From contig NAOQ01000875.1 of the NCBI GenBank assembly GCA_002751075.1, positions 2,879 to 23,990 of the forward strand: a DNA stretch of 21,112 nucleotides, in the 5' to 3' direction. The notes below the pieces were generated by a model. The model ran no database searches. It was given only the letters and a program-made list of their open reading frames with translations, and had not been told where the DNA came from. Positions 19,562 through 21,112 of the stretch are shown piece after piece. Origin of the DNA: Ichthyophonus hoferi. Lineage: Eukaryota; Opisthokonta; Ichthyosporea; Ichthyophonida; Ichthyophonidae. Both the position numbers and the translations under genes were made by a program. Numbering within the stretch: position 1 is the stretch's first letter; each line of letters starts with the position of its first letter.

Positions 19562-20735
19562 TGCTGTTTTTAGTGATCCCAACAGAATGTCTTCATATTT
19601 TTGGTTGCAAAGGTATTTACTGCCAAGATGATGTTATGTCGATCAAAGAAAAATTCACGCCTCAGGGATTCCAGGGATGCATGTTTGGCTATGCTGATGA
19701 TCAATATGACTGGATAATCCTTGACTGAGATAAGAGTAGTTTTTGTCTGTTAAAATGTGATTTTTTATAAAAACATTTTTCTTCTGTAAGACAAGAATAT
19801 TTTCAGAATTGTAGGATTTAATGCTATTACCATTGATAACGTCATCAACAACAATCACATCTACAACAACAACACCCAATCTTCCCAAACTCCCATCCAA
19901 TGAAACTCAGAACCTAACAGATGATCCCTCCAAGCGTAAGAGAGGGAGAGTTTTTGGAGGCAGTAACACCAATGCTCAAAGTATGTCTCACTAACCACTT
20001 GCAGTGGGAAAAAATACAGGGAGCACAGTTCTTCTCATTCCTGTGAACACGTCTCCACCAATACAGTGACAGCATCAAGAAAATATGCTGAAGCACCTGG
20101 GATCCATAAGCCATGGGGAATAAAACATGCGATGTTATCACAGGACAAGTTAGAATGGATCAGGGTGATGAAACAAGAGATGTGCATCATTACATTTTGT
20201 ACTTGGGACCTAATACCTAGACCTAAGGAGGAACCCATATTATGCAGTCTACGGGTTTTTCATCCTAAATGCAATAACAAAGACAAAGGATGAGTAATCA
20301 AACACAAAGCTTGCCTGGTATCCCAGGGAGCAATGCAACAAAAACACATTGGTTTTTTTTTGACATCAGCTTCCCAGTGACCTCCTTTGTCGCTGTCCCA
20401 GTTTTCTTAAACAGTGCAGAAGCAAGATGCTATGACATTACACAGCTGGATATCACCGGCGCCTACCTTTATGCCTATTTGGAAACCCCTATGTACATGG
20501 AGCAGCCACTTATAAACAGAACAGTGATCACCCAAATATGGTTTGTCTCCTCAAGCACATTCTTTAGAGCTTAAGTGAGAGAGAGCTCACGCCTCTGAAA
20601 TAGAACTTTGGAGGCTTTCTTAAAAACGGTTCCCATGTACCCAACAGAGAAATATTTTTGTCTCTGTGTCCTCCATGGCAATACCAAATTCCTATACCTG
20701 TATCTTTATGTTGGAACCAAAGCGTTCAATGGCTT
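19562..20735 (+). mobile_element. Ty1/copia retrotransposon fossil: integrase tail and reverse transcriptase
   Basis: Pieces appear in the copia order. ECLHIFGCK (about 19585) and then a GFQGCMFGYADD-like stretch match the C-terminal tail of copia integrase (HLRVFGCK ... GIFLGY). At 20066-20293, LEWIRVMKQEM and TWDLIPRPK match the segment just before the reverse transcriptase. At about 20440-20510, QLDITGAYLYAYLE and MYMEQP match copia RT (QLDVxxAFLxGxLE ... YMEQP). RT-like sequence runs on to about 20730. It is an old, broken copy with at least half a dozen interruptions. No paired LTR is seen in the window, so its outer limits are unknown. Confidence 0.82.
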
Positions 20736-21112
20736 CTTTTTGCTAGAGCTTATTCCTTTGTGATGCATGTCAAATATCACTAATTAACACTTAATTCTGT
20801 TTTGGGGTATCAAATTATGACTTAATTTTGTTAATGTGGGATAGGCCGCGATTTAAGGGATTAGACATTTGTTATAAGTAAGAGGTTAATCAATTGTATA
20901 TTTGTGTGAAGTAATTAGTTACTAACCTCTTTATGATTGGTTAATATTTATATACATTGAGGATTAATCGGAGTAGAACCATTGGATCAGCGATAAGTGA
21001 CTATTAATAGAGTTGTTTGAAAAACATCTATTAATATAATGTCGGGACCTTGCTAAATGGGCACTGTATCTTAAGGGCAACTCCCTTTGTTTTCCTAAGA
21101 ATTAATCGGGAG
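20736..21112. other. AT-rich end of window, no gene seen
   Basis: No open frame. An inverted repeat AAGAGGTTA (20880-20888) / TAACCTCTT (20923-20931) could form a 9-bp stem. No match to the direct repeat at 15.0/16.0 kb was found, so this is not its 3' copy. Confidence 0.45.

Overview
This is eukaryotic nuclear DNA: AT-rich, full of short microsatellites, with two protein genes cut into many exons by canonical GT-AG introns of about 300-1,150 bp. Both genes match families known from animals (a ubiquitin-specific protease and a ZC3H18-type CCCH zinc-finger protein). My best guess is an early-branching invertebrate with a compact genome, such as a demosponge. That rests on general impression plus the two families; nothing here proves the taxon.

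Left part (1-4112): the last three coding exons of a plus-strand ubiquitin-specific protease gene (624-1722) lie among pentamer and decamer microsatellites and a 30-bp tandem repeat. The exons are 31, 86 and 96 nt, and most of the coding sequence is not visible as one long reading frame. About 2.4 kb of AT-rich intergenic DNA follows.

Middle (4113-12259): a nine-exon minus-strand gene converges on the protease gene. All eight splice junctions keep one frame and give a predicted protein of 1,122 residues: acidic N-terminus, one C-x8-C-x5-C-x3-H zinc finger, a Pro/Gly/Met-rich stretch, a conserved WEKG helix and a very long Arg/Glu/Asp-rich C-terminus. This is the layout of ZC3H18, which in animals links the nuclear cap-binding/ARS2 complex to RNA decay.

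Right part (12260-21112): no intact gene is recognised. It holds two overlapping antisense reading frames of unknown status (12871-13385), a degenerate ~115-bp tandem array (13600-13990), a diverged ~220-bp direct repeat pair (15024-15246 and 16019-16241), a weakly coding-like stretch (16915-18030), an eroded minus-strand coding remnant with a duplicated motif (18149-19115), and a broken Ty1/copia fossil with integrase-tail and reverse-transcriptase pieces (19562-20735). It looks like a graveyard of mobile DNA beside the genic half.

The most unusual signals are the excess of CCAAT/ATTGG pentamers in and around the genes, including just inside several 3' splice sites, and the duplicated unknown domain in the remnant at 18.1-19.1 kb. 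No tRNA, rRNA or CRISPR was found.
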